This document shows positions 25,566-34,220 of a stretch of DNA of 64,000 nt, piece after piece. The notes under the pieces are model-generated. The model was not told the DNA's origin. It did no database searches and saw nothing but the letters and a program-made list of their open reading frames with translations. The position numbers and the translations under genes were made by a program. This stretch comes from JBFWWP01 sp050246115 (GTDB lineage Bacteria; Planctomycetota; UBA8108; UBA1146; JAJFFE01), in the NCBI GenBank assembly GCA_050246115.1, contig JBFWWP010000002.1, forward strand, positions 124,001 through 188,000, given 5' to 3'. Every line of letters starts with the position of its first letter. Position 1 is the stretch's first letter.

Positions 25566-27245
25566 CTAGAAGACCTCTTGCATGCGTACGACCCTGCAGA
25601 CCTCCTCGACCGTGGTTTGCCCGGCGAGGATCTTCTCGCGCCCATGGTCGGCCATGCGTTTCAGTCCGGGAACGGGGGCTCCCTCTTCGAGCTGCCCGGC
25701 GAGGATCATCTTCTTCACCTCATGGTTGGGCGTGAGAATCTCATAGATCCCGGTCCGCCCCCGGAATCCGGTGCCGCTACAGCGCGGGCAGCCTTTGCCG
25801 CGGAAGATCAGCGCGCCGTCCTCCGGGTTGAGGCCGACCTGGCGGAGCATGCTCGGATCCGGAGCGTCGGGTACCTTGCAGTCGTTGCACAGTCGGCGAA
25901 TGAGCCGCTGGGCCACAACACCGATGATCGCCGAGGCGAGCAAGTAGGGCGCGATCTTCATGTCTTGCAGTCGCCCGTAGGATCCAGGAGCGTCGTTGGT
26001 GTGCAGGGTCGAGAACACCAGGTGCCCGGTGAGCGCGGCCTTCACCGCGATCGCGGCGGTCTCTTCGTCGCGCATCTCGCCGAGCATGATGATGTCAGGG
26101 TCTTGGCGCAGGATCGACTTGAGACCAGAGGCGAAGTCGATACCGGCTTTGCGGTTGACTTGAATCTGGTTCACGTTCTCCATCTGATACTCGACGGGAT
26201 CCTCGATGGTGATGATGTTCTTGGCCTTGGAGTTCAATGCCTTGAGCGTCGTATAGAGCGTCGTCGTCTTGCCGCTGCCGGTCGGTCCGGTGACAAGGAT
26301 GATTCCGTAAGGACGCGCGATGAGGGTCTCGTAGGTCTTGCGTTGCATTTCGTTGAAGCCCAAGTCCTCGAGGTCTAGCAGGATCATTTCCTCGCGCAGC
26401 AGACGCAGTACTACCTTCTCACCGTAGATGCTCGGTACAGTCGATACCCGCACATCGACGTTCTTGTTCTCGAATCGAAGCTTCATGCGTCCGTCTTGCG
26501 GGGCGCGCTTCTCGGCGATGTCCAAGTCGGACATGATCTTGATGCGGCTCACCAGGGCATTGTGGAAGCGCTTTGGCGGACGCATCGTCTCCTTGAGCAC
26601 GCCGTCGACGCGGTAGCGCACCCGAGAGAAGGTCTCCTCGGGCTCGATGTGGACGTCGGAAGCGTCTTCCTTGCAGGCGTTCACGATCACGAGATTCAAG
26701 AGTTTGATGATCGGTGCTTCGTCCGCAGAGACACCCGCGTCCTCCATGAGGTCGTAGTGATCCACGACCTCGACCTGAGTGTTGTCTTGGTCGAACTGAG
26801 CGAACAGGTTGTCCATCAAGGTGGGCTCGTCGGTGGCTGCTACCGATGACTCGGGCGGCGGCGCGGCAGTGGTTCGTTCGAGGACGACGCGCGGGATATC
26901 GCGACCTAGCCGGAAACGAATGTCGTCGATCAACGCGGTGTCGTGCGCCCAAGTCAGGCCCAGGAGAGGATCGCTGCCGCCTTGCAGCAGCGCGGCTTCC
27001 CGGACTTTGAGTTGGTTCGGGTCGTAGATGCGAGCGTCTTCAGTATCCGTCGTGGCGCCTTCCCACGTCGGCTGACACAGATCGGTACTGAGGAAGCGCT
27101 GGAGCTCCGAAGGGCCAATGGAACCGGCGCTGGATAAGCAGCGAAGGAGTGAGTCGCGGCCTTCCGCGAACCGTTCGGGTAGCACCTCGTCCGCGTTCTT
27201 CCCCAGCACGGTGGCGAGTCGTTGGAGCAGGCAGGCTCTCGGCAT
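25566..27245 (-). CDS. Secretion/pilus assembly ATPase GspE/PilB
   Basis: The 559-aa cytosolic motor has an N-terminal MshEN-like domain (about 10-100). The ATPase core has Walker A GPTGSGKTTTLYT (about 319-331), an Asp box with ITIEDPVEYQ, Walker B DPDIIMLGEMRDEETA and the His box TGHLVFSTLHTNDAP. A tetracysteine zinc site follows (CNDC and CPRC, about 455-490). These are the hallmarks of an extension ATPase rather than a retraction ATPase. The ATG at 27245 was chosen because homology begins there; its ribosome-binding site is weak. The FHA histidine kinase lies 139 bases upstream and GspF follows 60 bases downstream. Confidence 0.95.
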   Translation of the reverse strand: MPRACLLQRLATVLGKNADEVLPERFAEGRDSLLRCLSSAGSIGPSELQRFLSTDLCQPTWEGATTDTEDARIYDPNQLKVREAALLQGGSDPLLGLTWAHDTALIDDIRFRLGRDIPRVVLERTTAAPPPESSVAATDEPTLMDNLFAQFDQDNTQVEVVDHYDLMEDAGVSADEAPIIKLLNLVIVNACKEDASDVHIEPEETFSRVRYRVDGVLKETMRPPKRFHNALVSRIKIMSDLDIAEKRAPQDGRMKLRFENKNVDVRVSTVPSIYGEKVVLRLLREEMILLDLEDLGFNEMQRKTYETLIARPYGIILVTGPTGSGKTTTLYTTLKALNSKAKNIITIEDPVEYQMENVNQIQVNRKAGIDFASGLKSILRQDPDIIMLGEMRDEETAAIAVKAALTGHLVFSTLHTNDAPGSYGRLQDMKIAPYLLASAIIGVVAQRLIRRLCNDCKVPDAPDPSMLRQVGLNPEDGALIFRGKGCPRCSGTGFRGRTGIYEILTPNHEVKKMILAGQLEEGAPVPGLKRMADHGREKILAGQTTVEEVCRVVRMQEVF

Positions 27246-27384
27246 GTTCAGCTCTCTGCTCGTTGATCGCCGTGATGACGGACGGAGGCACCCACAGTCG
27301 CCGCGTTGCCACGGGGCTGAGGCTGCCGTGGAGGGGTGGAGGGGCGTGGGAGCCCGGCGCGTGACGCGGACATGGGCACACCGT

Positions 27385-29133
27385 TCACAGGCTGCTCGCA
27401 CACTCGGGAGCGGTGAGCAAGCCGGACTTGGCCATGGATTTGCGTTCTTCGTCGCCGAGCGGAACGAGTCGGGGTGGGAGTTCGACCGTGAAGACGGTGC
27501 CGCCACCGGGCCGATCCGCGAAGGTGATCGACCCGCCCGAGTCGTGGACAATGCGTTTGACGACGTACAAGCCGAGCCCGGTACCTCGGTCGCTGCCCTT
27601 GGTAGTGAAGAGCGGTTCGAAGATACGGGCTGCGGCTTCGGGAGGAATGCCGGTGCCGCGGTCGGAAACCGTCAAGCGAACACCGGACTCGGTCGCTCGG
27701 CCGTGGATCTCCACGTGACGCTCGCCAGTTGCTGCGCTTTCGGCCATGGCATCCGCGGCATTGGAGACCAAGTTGACGATGACTTGCTGCAGGCTCGACG
27801 GATCGCCTTCGAGCAGCAGGTTCTCGGCCACATCGATGGTGATCGTCACGGAGTTCTTGGTGAGCGCGGAGTGGCAGATCTGGGCGGTCGCTTCCACGAC
27901 CTTGCGAACCTCGAACTTGTCCCAAGTGGCATTGGCGCCGAAGGGCTTCTGACGCGCGAAAGCGAGGAGGTTGCGGGTCAGGGCTCGCCCGTAGGTCGCT
28001 GACGCCATCGCCTGGCGCAGGAAGTGAGCGACCTTCTCGGTGGTCGGGTTGGCAGCGGGCGCCGGGCCGTTCGCCGGCGTGAGGTTCTTGAGGGCGAGTT
28101 CGAGGAACCCAAGGGTACTGCCGAGTGGCGTGCTCAGGTCGTGCGCGAAGCCGCTGGCGAGACGGCCGATGCCGGCGAGCTTCTCGCTCCGCACCAGCTC
28201 TGCCTGTGACTTGTGGAGCTCGTCGTAGGCCAGCTCGAGGCGCCGGTAGAGATTGACGTTGGCAAGTTGCAGCGAGACTGCGGACCCGAGAATCGCCAGG
28301 CACTGGAGATCTCCGCGCGTGAACTTCTGCTGGCTGGTGCGATCCAGGTAGAGGCTCCAGATGTTGTGCTCGTCGCCCAGGGGCACTGCGATCGCCGAGC
28401 CGATCTGGCGTTGTTGCACGACTAGGCTTTGATCGAACTCGGAGCTCAGATCGGAACTGAGCAAGCCGGTCCGTTCGCGGATGACTCGGAGCAGCAGCGT
28501 GCGACTCACGTTGAGTTCGGAAGGATCGACGAGGCGTCCGTCCCGACGCCCCCGGACAATGCGGAGCGGCCCCGCCGCGCCTTCGGACCAATCGACCCAC
28601 GCCCAGCCCGAGGCACCCAAGTGCCGGGCGATGGTGCCGCAGGCCTCATCGAGATACTGAATCGGTTCCGAGCCGACTCCTGCCTGCAGGGAGAGTTCGT
28701 ACAGTGCCTCCTGAAGCCCGGCCTCTCGGCTGCCCGTGGACCGCAAGCTCTCTTGCAGGCTCCGGAGGTCCATCGACACGGAAACGTCGGGCTCGGAAGC
28801 GGCGGTGTGTGGAGCCGGCGACGCGGCCGAAGCCGCGTCGATCGCGCGGGCCGTAGCGAACACCGTCAACTCGGTGCTTCCCACCCGAATGCGATCCCCG
28901 TCCTTGAGGACGGCCTGAGTCACCGGATTCTCATTCAGGTAGGTGAGATTGGTGCTTCCAAGGTCACGGAGGATCCAGCCGCCGGTACTTGGTTCGACGA
29001 CGGCGTGATTGCGCGAAGCCTTCTTGTCGTCGATCTGAATCGTGGAGTCAGCCTCGCGACCGATGCGGACCGGCCTGTCCAGCAGCGGGAAGACCATCCC
29101 GCGGCGTGATCCTGCCGTGATCACTAGTCTCAA
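27385..29133 (-). CDS. Soluble histidine kinase with FHA and GAF domains
   Basis: The 582-aa protein starts with an FHA domain (about 1-90): RIGREADSTIQIDDKKASRNHAVVE and LRDLGSTNLTYLNENPV, the phosphothreonine-binding fold. A GAF-like domain follows (about 150-290). The kinase core has the H-box FAHDLSTPLGS, N-box IVNLVSNAADAM, G1 DRGTGIPPEAA, F-box IFEPLFTTKG and G2 GTGLGLYVVKRIV. No membrane span is seen. The start is a TTG at 29133 backed by GGGAGG seven bases upstream; homology begins at the second residue. An FHA domain would let it bind a target of the Ser/Thr kinase encoded six genes downstream, linking two phospho-relay types. It probably heads the secretion operon. Confidence 0.9.
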   Translation of the reverse strand: MRLVITAGSRRGMVFPLLDRPVRIGREADSTIQIDDKKASRNHAVVEPSTGGWILRDLGSTNLTYLNENPVTQAVLKDGDRIRVGSTELTVFATARAIDAASAASPAPHTAASEPDVSVSMDLRSLQESLRSTGSREAGLQEALYELSLQAGVGSEPIQYLDEACGTIARHLGASGWAWVDWSEGAAGPLRIVRGRRDGRLVDPSELNVSRTLLLRVIRERTGLLSSDLSSEFDQSLVVQQRQIGSAIAVPLGDEHNIWSLYLDRTSQQKFTRGDLQCLAILGSAVSLQLANVNLYRRLELAYDELHKSQAELVRSEKLAGIGRLASGFAHDLSTPLGSTLGFLELALKNLTPANGPAPAANPTTEKVAHFLRQAMASATYGRALTRNLLAFARQKPFGANATWDKFEVRKVVEATAQICHSALTKNSVTITIDVAENLLLEGDPSSLQQVIVNLVSNAADAMAESAATGERHVEIHGRATESGVRLTVSDRGTGIPPEAAARIFEPLFTTKGSDRGTGLGLYVVKRIVHDSGGSITFADRPGGGTVFTVELPPRLVPLGDEERKSMAKSGLLTAPECASSL

Positions 29134-29419
29134 AGGTAGCCTCCCAGGGATCGCCTGCCGCCCGCCTGCCCTCTGCGCGTTGCGCTCGTTCAGCGCGGCC
29201 CTCGACGGTGCCGAGTGCCTCTTCGAAAGAATACCCTCAGTTTCGTGATTCGTCAGATGACGGGGCGGCCGTTGGCGAGTCCGTGAGGCCCACGCCCCGT
29301 GACGCCGATCGACGGACGACTCAGCGGTCGAACCCAGCCGCGCTTCGTGATCGTGCTCGCGTACGCGTCAGGGCGTTTCTCGCCGGACCTTGACCCGCCG
29401 GGAGACGCGCTAAGCGGGG
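29134..29419. other. 286-bp spacer upstream of the FHA kinase
   Basis: The promoter for the secretion operon should lie here on the minus strand. No well-spaced -35/-10 pair is obvious. No gene seen. Confidence 0.35.
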
Positions 29420-29767
29420 TCACCCGGGGGCCGCAGCGAGGGCCCATTCGCTCTCGGCGGAGACGCGACCGATCTCGCCGGTAAGCCGTCGAGTAGGCCC
29501 AAGCTCTTCGCCGAGAATCTGCGTCAACGCGGCGACGAGGTTCGCGCGCACCGCGGGACTATCGAGTCTGGCGCGGCGCACCCCTGGGTGTGCGAGAAGT
29601 TCCGTTTCGATGGTCTCCAGCCCGACCGAGAGGAGCTGCAGGAACTCCTCCTCGATGGCATCTCTGGGTTCGTCGTCCGGGTCGCGCACGTCCACCTGCC
29701 GTAGGCTGCTACCGCGGTGGAGGTTCTCCAGGATCTGTTCGAGTATCGTCGAGGCCAAGGGGTCCAT
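29420..29767 (-). CDS. Small hypothetical acidic protein
   Basis: No family is recognised. The 115-aa product is mostly alpha-helical and acidic in its first half (EQILENLHRGSS, DEPRDAIEEEFLQLLSVGLETIETELL) with a basic mid-section. AAGGAG touches the ATG at 29767 with no spacing, so the in-frame TTG at codon 4 (29758) is a better-spaced start. It is isolated between the FHA kinase leader and etfA. Codon use looks coding, but the evidence is limited to an intact frame and a ribosome-binding site. Confidence 0.5.
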   Translation of the reverse strand: MDPLASTILEQILENLHRGSSLRQVDVRDPDDEPRDAIEEEFLQLLSVGLETIETELLAHPGVRRARLDSPAVRANLVAALTQILGEELGPTRRLTGEIGRVSAESEWALAAAPG

Positions 29768-29976
29768 CTCCTTGCTGGGCTATTGGCGTCGTGGGCAGCC
29801 AGTTCCGGACGACTTCGCCTGCCGGATCGCACTGGGCCTTTGGATTAGACTACGATGCTGGAGGCGGAGGCACTTCGCGGGCGACTCCTGAGGCTCGGCC
29901 AGCTCGATGAGTGGGTTGGGGCGGGGGGGGCGGACGCGCGGGGCCGGCGCCGCGTGGCGAGGCCGGCCCGGTCGCG

Positions 29977-30957
29977 CTATCTCTGGAGCTGTTTCTGCAG
30001 TTCGGCTCGGAGCGCCGGCAAGATCTCGTAGAGATCACCGACAAGGCCGTAGGTCGCGATCTGGAAGATCGGCGCAGCCTTGTCCTTGTTGATGGCGACG
30101 ATGCAGCGTGATGACGACATGCCCGCGAGATGCTGGATCGCACCGGAGATGCCGCACGCGAAGTAGAGCTTGGGGCTGACGGTCTTGCCGGTTTGCCCGA
30201 CTTGGTCGGAGTGCGATCGCCAGCCGGCGTCAACCGCGGCTCGCGAGGCGCCAACGACCGCCCCGAGCGGCTCGGCCAGTTCCTCGAGCAGCTTGAAGTT
30301 CTCCGGCCCCTTCATGGCCCGCCCACCCGCGACGATGATCTCCGCTTCCGTGAGGTCTACCTTCTTGCTTTCGGAGGCCTTGACCTCGATCACCTCGGTC
30401 CGTACGTCAGCCGCACTGCGCGTCACCGGCCACGGAACCAGTTCCGCCGACTCGGCCGTCAGGGTCGCCCCATAGTTCGGACGGATGGTCACTACTTTGA
30501 ACGGTGCGTCGATCTCGAGGTTCAGTAGCGCTTTCCCGGCATAGACCGGACGCTGGACCACGAGCGAGTTCCCCGCCCCTTGGATTCGGGTGCAGTCCGC
30601 GACGGCGGCGGTTTCGTGATCGGCGGCGACCAGCGCAGACAGTTCTCGACCCGCCGGCGTCGCGCTCGCGAAGAACGCGTTGGCGCCGCACTTCCGGATG
30701 ATCTCGGCGAGCTCGTTTGCCAAGTCGCCAGCGCCACAGCGCCCCAGGATCTCGTGATCCGCGACGAAGATCTTATGGCATCCCGCGGTCCGGGCCGCTT
30801 CGGCAGCGCCGCCCACGCCGTGCCCGAGGACGGCCCCGATCACTTGACCGCTCGTCGCGTCCGCGAGTCGTCGCGCCTCGCCAACGACCTCCAGAGATGA
30901 CTTCTTGAGTCGTCCCGCGTGGTGCTCGATCAGTACTACGATGTTGAGGGCAGCCAT
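29977..30957 (-). CDS. etfA: Electron transfer flavoprotein, alpha subunit
   Basis: The FAD-binding subunit passes electrons from acyl-CoA or related dehydrogenases to the quinone pool. The 326-aa product has an N-terminal domain (ALNIVVLIEHHAG) and the C-terminal FAD signature VGQTGKTVSPKLYFACGISGAIQHLAGM, followed by IVAINKDKAAPIFQIATYGLVGDL. In most ETF-alpha proteins an aspartate precedes the tyrosine of that last motif (DYG); here it is threonine. It starts one base after the etfB stop (TGAgATG), so the two subunits are translationally coupled. A GGGCCGGC/GCCGGCCC hairpin at 29941-29969 follows the stop codon and may end the transcript. No dehydrogenase or ETF-quinone oxidoreductase gene is adjacent. 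Confidence 0.95.
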   Translation of the reverse strand: MAALNIVVLIEHHAGRLKKSSLEVVGEARRLADATSGQVIGAVLGHGVGGAAEAARTAGCHKIFVADHEILGRCGAGDLANELAEIIRKCGANAFFASATPAGRELSALVAADHETAAVADCTRIQGAGNSLVVQRPVYAGKALLNLEIDAPFKVVTIRPNYGATLTAESAELVPWPVTRSAADVRTEVIEVKASESKKVDLTEAEIIVAGGRAMKGPENFKLLEELAEPLGAVVGASRAAVDAGWRSHSDQVGQTGKTVSPKLYFACGISGAIQHLAGMSSSRCIVAINKDKAAPIFQIATYGLVGDLYEILPALRAELQKQLQR

Positions 30958-30958
30958 C

Positions 30959-31711
30959 TCAGATCACCTTTGCTTCCTCGCGCAGGAGTCGCACCAGCTC
31001 GGGCACGGCGTCCACGCCTTCGCCCACGATCTTGCCCGCTGGGCGCGGTGGCGGCAGTTCCAGGGACACCCGTTTCACGCCCGCGTCGAAGGGCTTCGCG
31101 TCCACTCGTGCGATGTTCTTCTTCTTGGCCGCCATGATTCCTTTGAGCGAAGGATAGCGCGGGTCGTTCAGTCCCTTCTGGGTCGTGACCGCTGCCGGCA
31201 GTCGAGTCCGACATCGCTCACGGCCGCCCTCGACCTCACGCTCCGTGATCATGTTGGCGCCCTCGAACTCGAGCTTGACGATGTCGGTGACGCACGGAAG
31301 TCCGAGCAACCGCGCGGTCATGGGGCCGACTTGGCCGCTCTGCCCGTCGGCTGCTTGGCGCCCGAAGAGCACGAGGTCGGGAGCGAGCGGCCGAATGGCG
31401 TCCGCTAGATTCCGCGCCGCAGCGAACGGGTCGAGCGGATCCCCATCGGACACGATGTGAACCCCCTGATCGGCCCCGAAGGCCAGTGCCTTGCGCACGT
31501 CCTGCTGCGCGGGTTCCGAGCCGTAGCAAATGACGGTGACCTCGGAGGCGCCGTCGCGCTCCTTGATTTGCACGGCTTCTTCGATCGCGAACTCGTCGTA
31601 CGGACTGATCACGTACTGCACGTCCGAGGCGTCGATGGACTGCCCGCTGGAATCGATGCGGATCTTGGCCGCCGTGTCCGGCACGCGTTTGATGCAAACG
31701 ACGATTTTCAT
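30959..31711 (-). CDS. etfB: Electron transfer flavoprotein, beta subunit
   Basis: The 250-aa product starts MKIVVCIKRVPDTAAKI and contains VISPYDEFAIEEAVQIKE, DLVLFGRQAADGQSGQVGPMTARLLGLP and MAAKKKNIARVDAKP, all typical of ETF-beta. The AADGDTGQVGP-type loop (here AADGQSGQVGP) binds the AMP cofactor. It forms the heterodimer with EtfA, encoded one base downstream. GAGAGGAG lies eight bases before the ATG at 31711. The 602-bp region upstream holds its promoter and the repeat element at 32134-32314. Confidence 0.95.
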   Translation of the reverse strand: MKIVVCIKRVPDTAAKIRIDSSGQSIDASDVQYVISPYDEFAIEEAVQIKERDGASEVTVICYGSEPAQQDVRKALAFGADQGVHIVSDGDPLDPFAAARNLADAIRPLAPDLVLFGRQAADGQSGQVGPMTARLLGLPCVTDIVKLEFEGANMITEREVEGGRERCRTRLPAAVTTQKGLNDPRYPSLKGIMAAKKKNIARVDAKPFDAGVKRVSLELPPPRPAGKIVGEGVDAVPELVRLLREEAKVI

Positions 31712-32313
31712 TCGGAATGCTCCTCTCGGTTCGAGCGCTGCGCTCAGTCGCCCAAGGCGAGCGCGCGCTCCAGGCGAAGCGGCCCTATGTTCCCGGTCTC
31801 GTTCCTCATTGCAAGAGATCTGTGGGTGCAAAAGCACGTGCTCTCCACGGGCGGAAGCGGGCTCGGTTTGGACCCACTCACGCGAGTCGCCGCCGCACGT
31901 CGGAAGTTCGAGGTCGAGTGACACCGACTCGGTTCGACAGGCGCAGTGGACGACTCGCCGCGAGCGCTCCGAGCACCTGGGTCGGGGATCGATCGGGTCG
32001 CCCGAGCGCTGGATCACTGCGGTCGAAAGAACGCGGACTCTGGCTGATGAGTCCTTGGCTTGGAGCCGCGGCGTGGGCAGCTCGCTGCGTCCGCCCCGAC
32101 CCGCAGGGCGCGGGTACTCACGGGCGACTCCTTAGGAGTCGCCCAAGAACAACTTCACCCTCTTGCTCGTCGCTTCGGGCCATCTTCGACCGATCCGAAA
32201 ACCCCGAAATCCTCACCGGAACTAAGGCTACGCCTCCGGTTCCGAGCTTTCCGGATCGGCCGAATCTGACCCAAATCGACGGCAAGATGTCGAAGTGATT
32301 CTTGGGCGACTCC
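31712..32313. other. 602-bp intergenic region upstream of etfB
   Basis: The left 400 bases hold no recognisable gene. On the minus strand TTGCAA and a CATAGG element lie near 31780-31815 but are a poor promoter match. The right part is occupied by a perfect 23-base palindrome (32122-32144) and the long inverted-repeat element described separately. Confidence 0.5.
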
Positions 32314-32314
32314 T
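32134..32314. repeat. Long imperfect inverted-repeat element A (181 bp)
   Basis: AGGAGTCGCCCAAGAA at 32134-32149 is repeated, inverted, at 32299-32314. The similarity between the arms continues inward for about 70 bases; hand alignment gives 55 of 69 positions matching. The unit can fold into one long hairpin. A second palindrome, GGGCGACTCC-TTA-GGAGTCGCCC (32122-32144), overlaps its left end. The right end meets the TAA of the hybrid histidine kinase gene (32316-32314). The right half shares 38 of 52 ungapped positions with element B at 56425-56476, so this is a repeat family. No open frame suggests a transposase; a MITE-like or REP-like nature is inferred. Confidence 0.75.
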
Positions 32315-33885
32315 TAGTGGGTGCGGAGTGGACGAGCCGAGTGGGTGAGGGCGCGCTCTACGGCTTGCTCGATGTCCGCGAGGGCGTAAGGCTTGGGCAT
32401 GACCCCGACCACCGGCGGGGTCAACTCGCTCTCGGTGAACTCGGTTGAGCCCGTGGTGACGATCACGGCCGGCGGATGCTCGAACCGACGGAGCTCGTCG
32501 AGCACGCGCTCGCCGTTCCACGGGCCGGAGATCTGTAGGTCGAGTAGCAGGACGTCCACGCGATTGGCCAGGCAGTGCTCGACCGCGGGTGGCCCCTCCG
32601 CGAAGATGGTCAAGGTCCCGGCGGGCACGACTTCCGAGATGATCTCCTGCAGCGCTGGGTCGTCCTCGACCAAGACGATGCGCGGCGGATTGTCGACGGC
32701 AGTCGTGGTCGGACCCGAGGCTTTGGCGGGGGTGTGGTTCTGTAGGGCCGGGATCATGATCCGGAAGCAGGCGCCACCGAGCCGCGAAGGGGCCAAGTCG
32801 AGCCGCCCTTCGAACTGTTGGACGATGTTCAGAGAGAACGAGAGACCGAGGCCCGTCCCGGGTTCTTCGGAGTTTCCGAGTGCGCCTTTGGTCGTGAAGA
32901 ACGGGTCGAAGATCGATCCACGGATTTCGACAGGAACGCCAGGTCCATTGTCGTCGACCTCGATCGCGACCCACCCGTCCTGGGCCGAGGCGCGCACTTC
33001 GATCCGTCCGCCGCCGCCCGCGGCCTGAGCGGCGTTCAAGAGCAGGTGGACGAACACCTGCTGCATTTGCACCTTGTCCACGAACACCAGAGGCAGGTCA
33101 TCGGGGACGTTCATGGCGACGTCGATTCGTCGGCTCCGCATCTCTTTCTCGAGCAGGCAGAGCGAGGCTTCCACCAGCGGGCGGATCGGCACCTTCTGAG
33201 CACCGGCCATGCTGTTGCCGGCGAAGCTGGATAGGCTTTGGGTGATCTTCTGCGCTCGCTGTACCTGATCGAGGGCGACCTCGACCAGTCGTTCCTTGTA
33301 CTTCTCGTGCGTACGTGCGAGCTGGGCATATCCGGAGATGGCGCTCATCAGGTTGTTGAACTCGTGAGCGATGCCGGCGGCCAGCAAACCAATCGTCGCG
33401 CGCTTCTCCTGCCGGACTATGGTCTCCTGCGTCTCGCGCAATGTCCGGTGGAGGGCTTTGATGCGAATGCCTGCGCGCACGCGCGCGATCAGTTCCTTCA
33501 ATTCGAAGGGCTTGGTCAAGTAGTCGTCGGCGCCGACGTTGAGGCCCTCGACTTTCTCCTCGAGGCTGGAGCGGCCGGTCACCAGGATGATGTAGGGCGA
33601 TGCGAGGGTATGCTGGCTGCGCAGCTGTCGGACGACGGTCAATCCGTCGCGCTCGGGCATCATGACGTCCAGAATGATCAAGTCGGCTGGCTTTTGTTCG
33701 AGGATCGAGAAGATCTCGTTGCCATCGCGCGCTTCACTGACCACGAATCGTTCGCGTTGCAGGGCCAGTCTCAGCCCGAGTCGTACTTCGTCGTTGTCAT
33801 CCGCGATCAGGATGTGGAAGCTCGCCGGATCGATGTCCTGCAAGTTGTCCGTGAGCGAGCGAAACAAGGAGTCTGCGCGAGTCAT
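32314..33885 (-). CDS. Hybrid histidine kinase: receiver - kinase - receiver
   Basis: The 523-aa soluble protein has an N-terminal receiver (about 24-140, IADDNDE, LIILDVMMPERDG, DDYLTKPF). A short coiled coil and the kinase core follow: H-box AGIAHEFNNLMSAISGYAQLA, N-box HLLLNAAQAAGGG, G1 DDNGPGVPVEI, F-box IFDPFFTTKG and G2 GTGLGLSFSLNIV. A C-terminal receiver (about 405-520, LVEDDPALQEII, VLLLDLQISG, VMPKPYAL) completes it. No sensory or membrane domain is present, so input probably comes through the first receiver. The start is an ATG at 33885; the frame is open far upstream without homology. The gene stands alone, with element A at its 3' end. Confidence 0.9.
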   Translation of the reverse strand: MTRADSLFRSLTDNLQDIDPASFHILIADDNDEVRLGLRLALQRERFVVSEARDGNEIFSILEQKPADLIILDVMMPERDGLTVVRQLRSQHTLASPYIILVTGRSSLEEKVEGLNVGADDYLTKPFELKELIARVRAGIRIKALHRTLRETQETIVRQEKRATIGLLAAGIAHEFNNLMSAISGYAQLARTHEKYKERLVEVALDQVQRAQKITQSLSSFAGNSMAGAQKVPIRPLVEASLCLLEKEMRSRRIDVAMNVPDDLPLVFVDKVQMQQVFVHLLLNAAQAAGGGGRIEVRASAQDGWVAIEVDDNGPGVPVEIRGSIFDPFFTTKGALGNSEEPGTGLGLSFSLNIVQQFEGRLDLAPSRLGGACFRIMIPALQNHTPAKASGPTTTAVDNPPRIVLVEDDPALQEIISEVVPAGTLTIFAEGPPAVEHCLANRVDVLLLDLQISGPWNGERVLDELRRFEHPPAVIVTTGSTEFTESELTPPVVGVMPKPYALADIEQAVERALTHSARPLRTH

Positions 33886-34220
33886 GCTGTCAGCTTCCCG
33901 AGTACGGAGGCTCTTGCGAAACCGATCGAGTCCACGGAGGGGCTCGCAGACGGGGAAGATCCCGCAGTCTGCGCTCGAGAAAGAGTAACTCGACGGCTGG
34001 GAATCGGCACGTCGGGCCGGGCTAGCCCCGAAGCCGGCGCAGGCCGCACTCGCTGCACCCGAAGAACGCTCGCCTCCGGCTCTGCTTTCGGAGAGGGGGC
34101 GTTCGAAAGCCCCCTTGCAACCGCGGCGAAGCCGCGCTGGCTTCACCCCGGAAAACGCTCGCCTCCGGCTCGTAACGCAAGGCGCTCGTTGGGGTACTCG
34201 TGATTGCCCTGGATTGGGGC
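33886..34220. repeat. 335-bp intergenic region with direct repeats and hairpins
   Basis: AACGCTCGCCTCCGGCTC occurs at 34065-34082 and again at 34154-34171 (89-base period), each time after a CACCC..GAA context. Between the copies lie a GGGGGC/GCCCCC hairpin (34095-34114), shared with 6875-6893, and a CGCGGC-GAA-GCCGCG hairpin (about 34122-34136). No gene is visible. The CGCCTCCGG core also occurs in elements A and B, so these may be related extragenic repeats. Confidence 0.55.
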
